7,607 nt of DNA from Chloroflexota bacterium (GTDB lineage: Bacteria; Chloroflexota; Limnocylindria; P2-11E): assembly GCA_013695575.1 (NCBI GenBank), contig JACDAF010000264.1, positions 1-7,607 of the forward strand, written 5' to 3'. A model generated the notes under the pieces. That model was not told the origin of the DNA. It searched no databases and worked only from the letters and a program-made list of their open reading frames with translations. The position numbers and the translations under genes are program-made. Shown piece after piece: positions 7,005 through 7,607 of this stretch (position 1 is the stretch's first letter; every line of letters begins with the position of its first letter).

Positions 7005-7607
7005 CCGCGGACGCCCGAGCCGACGCGACGCTTGACGTCGTGCAGGAGGCCCACGTCCGCCGGTGGTGCTACGAGCAGGGAACCTCCGGCTTCTCGCTCC
7101 GGCGTGCCGAGCTCCTGCCCGACCCCGCCGACCGCTCCGTCCCCCGCGTCGGACCCGGCGGCCGCGTCCGCGTCGCGGTCCTCGCGGCCGCGGACGCCGC
7201 GCTTGACGGCGCGGCGCGCCGCGGGCTCCTCGCCGCCGGCGCGGATCAGACCGTCTGGCTCCGCTCGAATGACGGCAGGACCTTTGCCGAGCGCGCGGAG
7301 GCCCTGCGCGTCGCCCGGCCGGACCTCGTAGTCGTCCTCGGCGGTGACCCGCGCCACGCCGACGCCGTCGTCGAGCTGTGCGAGGCCTTCCGGTCCGGAT
7401 GCAGCGACCAGAGCCCCGTCCCGCGCGCGGTCGTGACCGGAGACGCGCGGACCACGATGCGCCTCCACGGCCCGCTGGCCCGCTTCGGGGTCGAGGTCCT
7501 CCCGGATCCGCGGCGCACCGACGGGCACGCGGCGCTCGTCGGTCGCGCGCGCGGGTTCCGCCGCGGCACGGACACGACGCTCGTCCTGCGCGACGAGGCG
7601 CTGGAGG
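7001..7607 (+). CDS. Partial protein of uncertain function, possibly MutL/GlmL-like (3' end outside window)
   Basis: Open from GTG 7001 to the window end (202 complete codons). GTG is chosen because it overlaps the upstream stop as GTGA, the junction type used at three other gene pairs here; the nearest GGAGG (6974) is too far to be its ribosome binding site. Third positions are almost all G/C, supporting real coding. No confident family match from memory. Residues 1-50 are polar with no signal peptide. From about residue 55 the order resembles the middle of MutL/GlmL: a short strand (VRVAVLAA), ARRGLLAAGAD, an RPDLVVVLGGD turn (106-116), VVELCEAF, VPRAVVTGD (140-148), a helix and FGVEVLPD (162-169). 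The phosphate-binding GSTxTK motif that opens true MutL proteins is absent from the N-terminus, so this could be a degenerate first half of a longer two-domain protein. The CDS is well supported; the family is a guess. Confidence 0.8.
   Translation, partial: MTADARADATLDVVQEAHVRRWCYEQGTSGFSLRRAELLPDPADRSVPRVGPGGRVRVAVLAAADAALDGAARRGLLAAGADQTVWLRSNDGRTFAERAEALRVARPDLVVVLGGDPRHADAVVELCEAFRSGCSDQSPVPRAVVTGDARTTMRLHGPLARFGVEVLPDPRRTDGHAALVGRARGFRRGTDTTLVLRDEALE

Overview
The window is a gene-dense, very GC-rich stretch (third codon positions almost always G or C) with every gene on the + strand. High GC, four-base NTGA gene overlaps, split acyl-CoA carboxylase and mutase subunits and candidate leaderless starts fit a GC-rich Chloroflexota- or Actinomycetota-like bacterium. 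That placement is inference; there is no rRNA or other marker gene here.

Layout. Module 1 (1-4012): the 3' part of a biotin carboxylase gene, a biotin carboxyl carrier protein gene and a penicillin-acylase-family N-terminal nucleophile (Ntn) hydrolase, joined by four-base stop/start overlaps. Intergenic gap A (4013-4154) holds a candidate -10 box and a hairpin-rich repeat. Module 2 (4155-6223): the catalytic large subunit of methylmalonyl-CoA mutase, overlapped by methylmalonyl-CoA epimerase. Gap B (6224-6329) holds a second copy of the repeat and a candidate leaderless promoter. Module 3 (6330-7607): a class I glutamine-amidotransferase-like hydrolase of the gamma-Glu-GABA hydrolase family (peptidase C26), overlapped by a gene that runs off the window end and may be a degenerate MutL/GlmL-like protein.

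How they work together. A biotin-dependent acyl-CoA carboxylase (probably propionyl-CoA), the epimerase and the mutase are successive steps of the methylmalonyl-CoA route from propionyl-CoA to succinyl-CoA. It would handle propionyl-CoA from odd-chain or branched fatty acids, Val/Ile/Met or sterols. The carboxyltransferase subunit, the B12-binding mutase subunit and the G-protein chaperone MeaB are not in the window. The Ntn acylase and C26 hydrolase are co-encoded amide-bond hydrolases with unknown substrates.

I see no clearly new defence or mobile system, and no tRNA, CRISPR or IS element. The most interesting signals are the two-copy structured repeat that sits exactly at the boundaries between the coupled gene pairs, with compensatory stem changes, and the unusual 3'-terminal partial protein.
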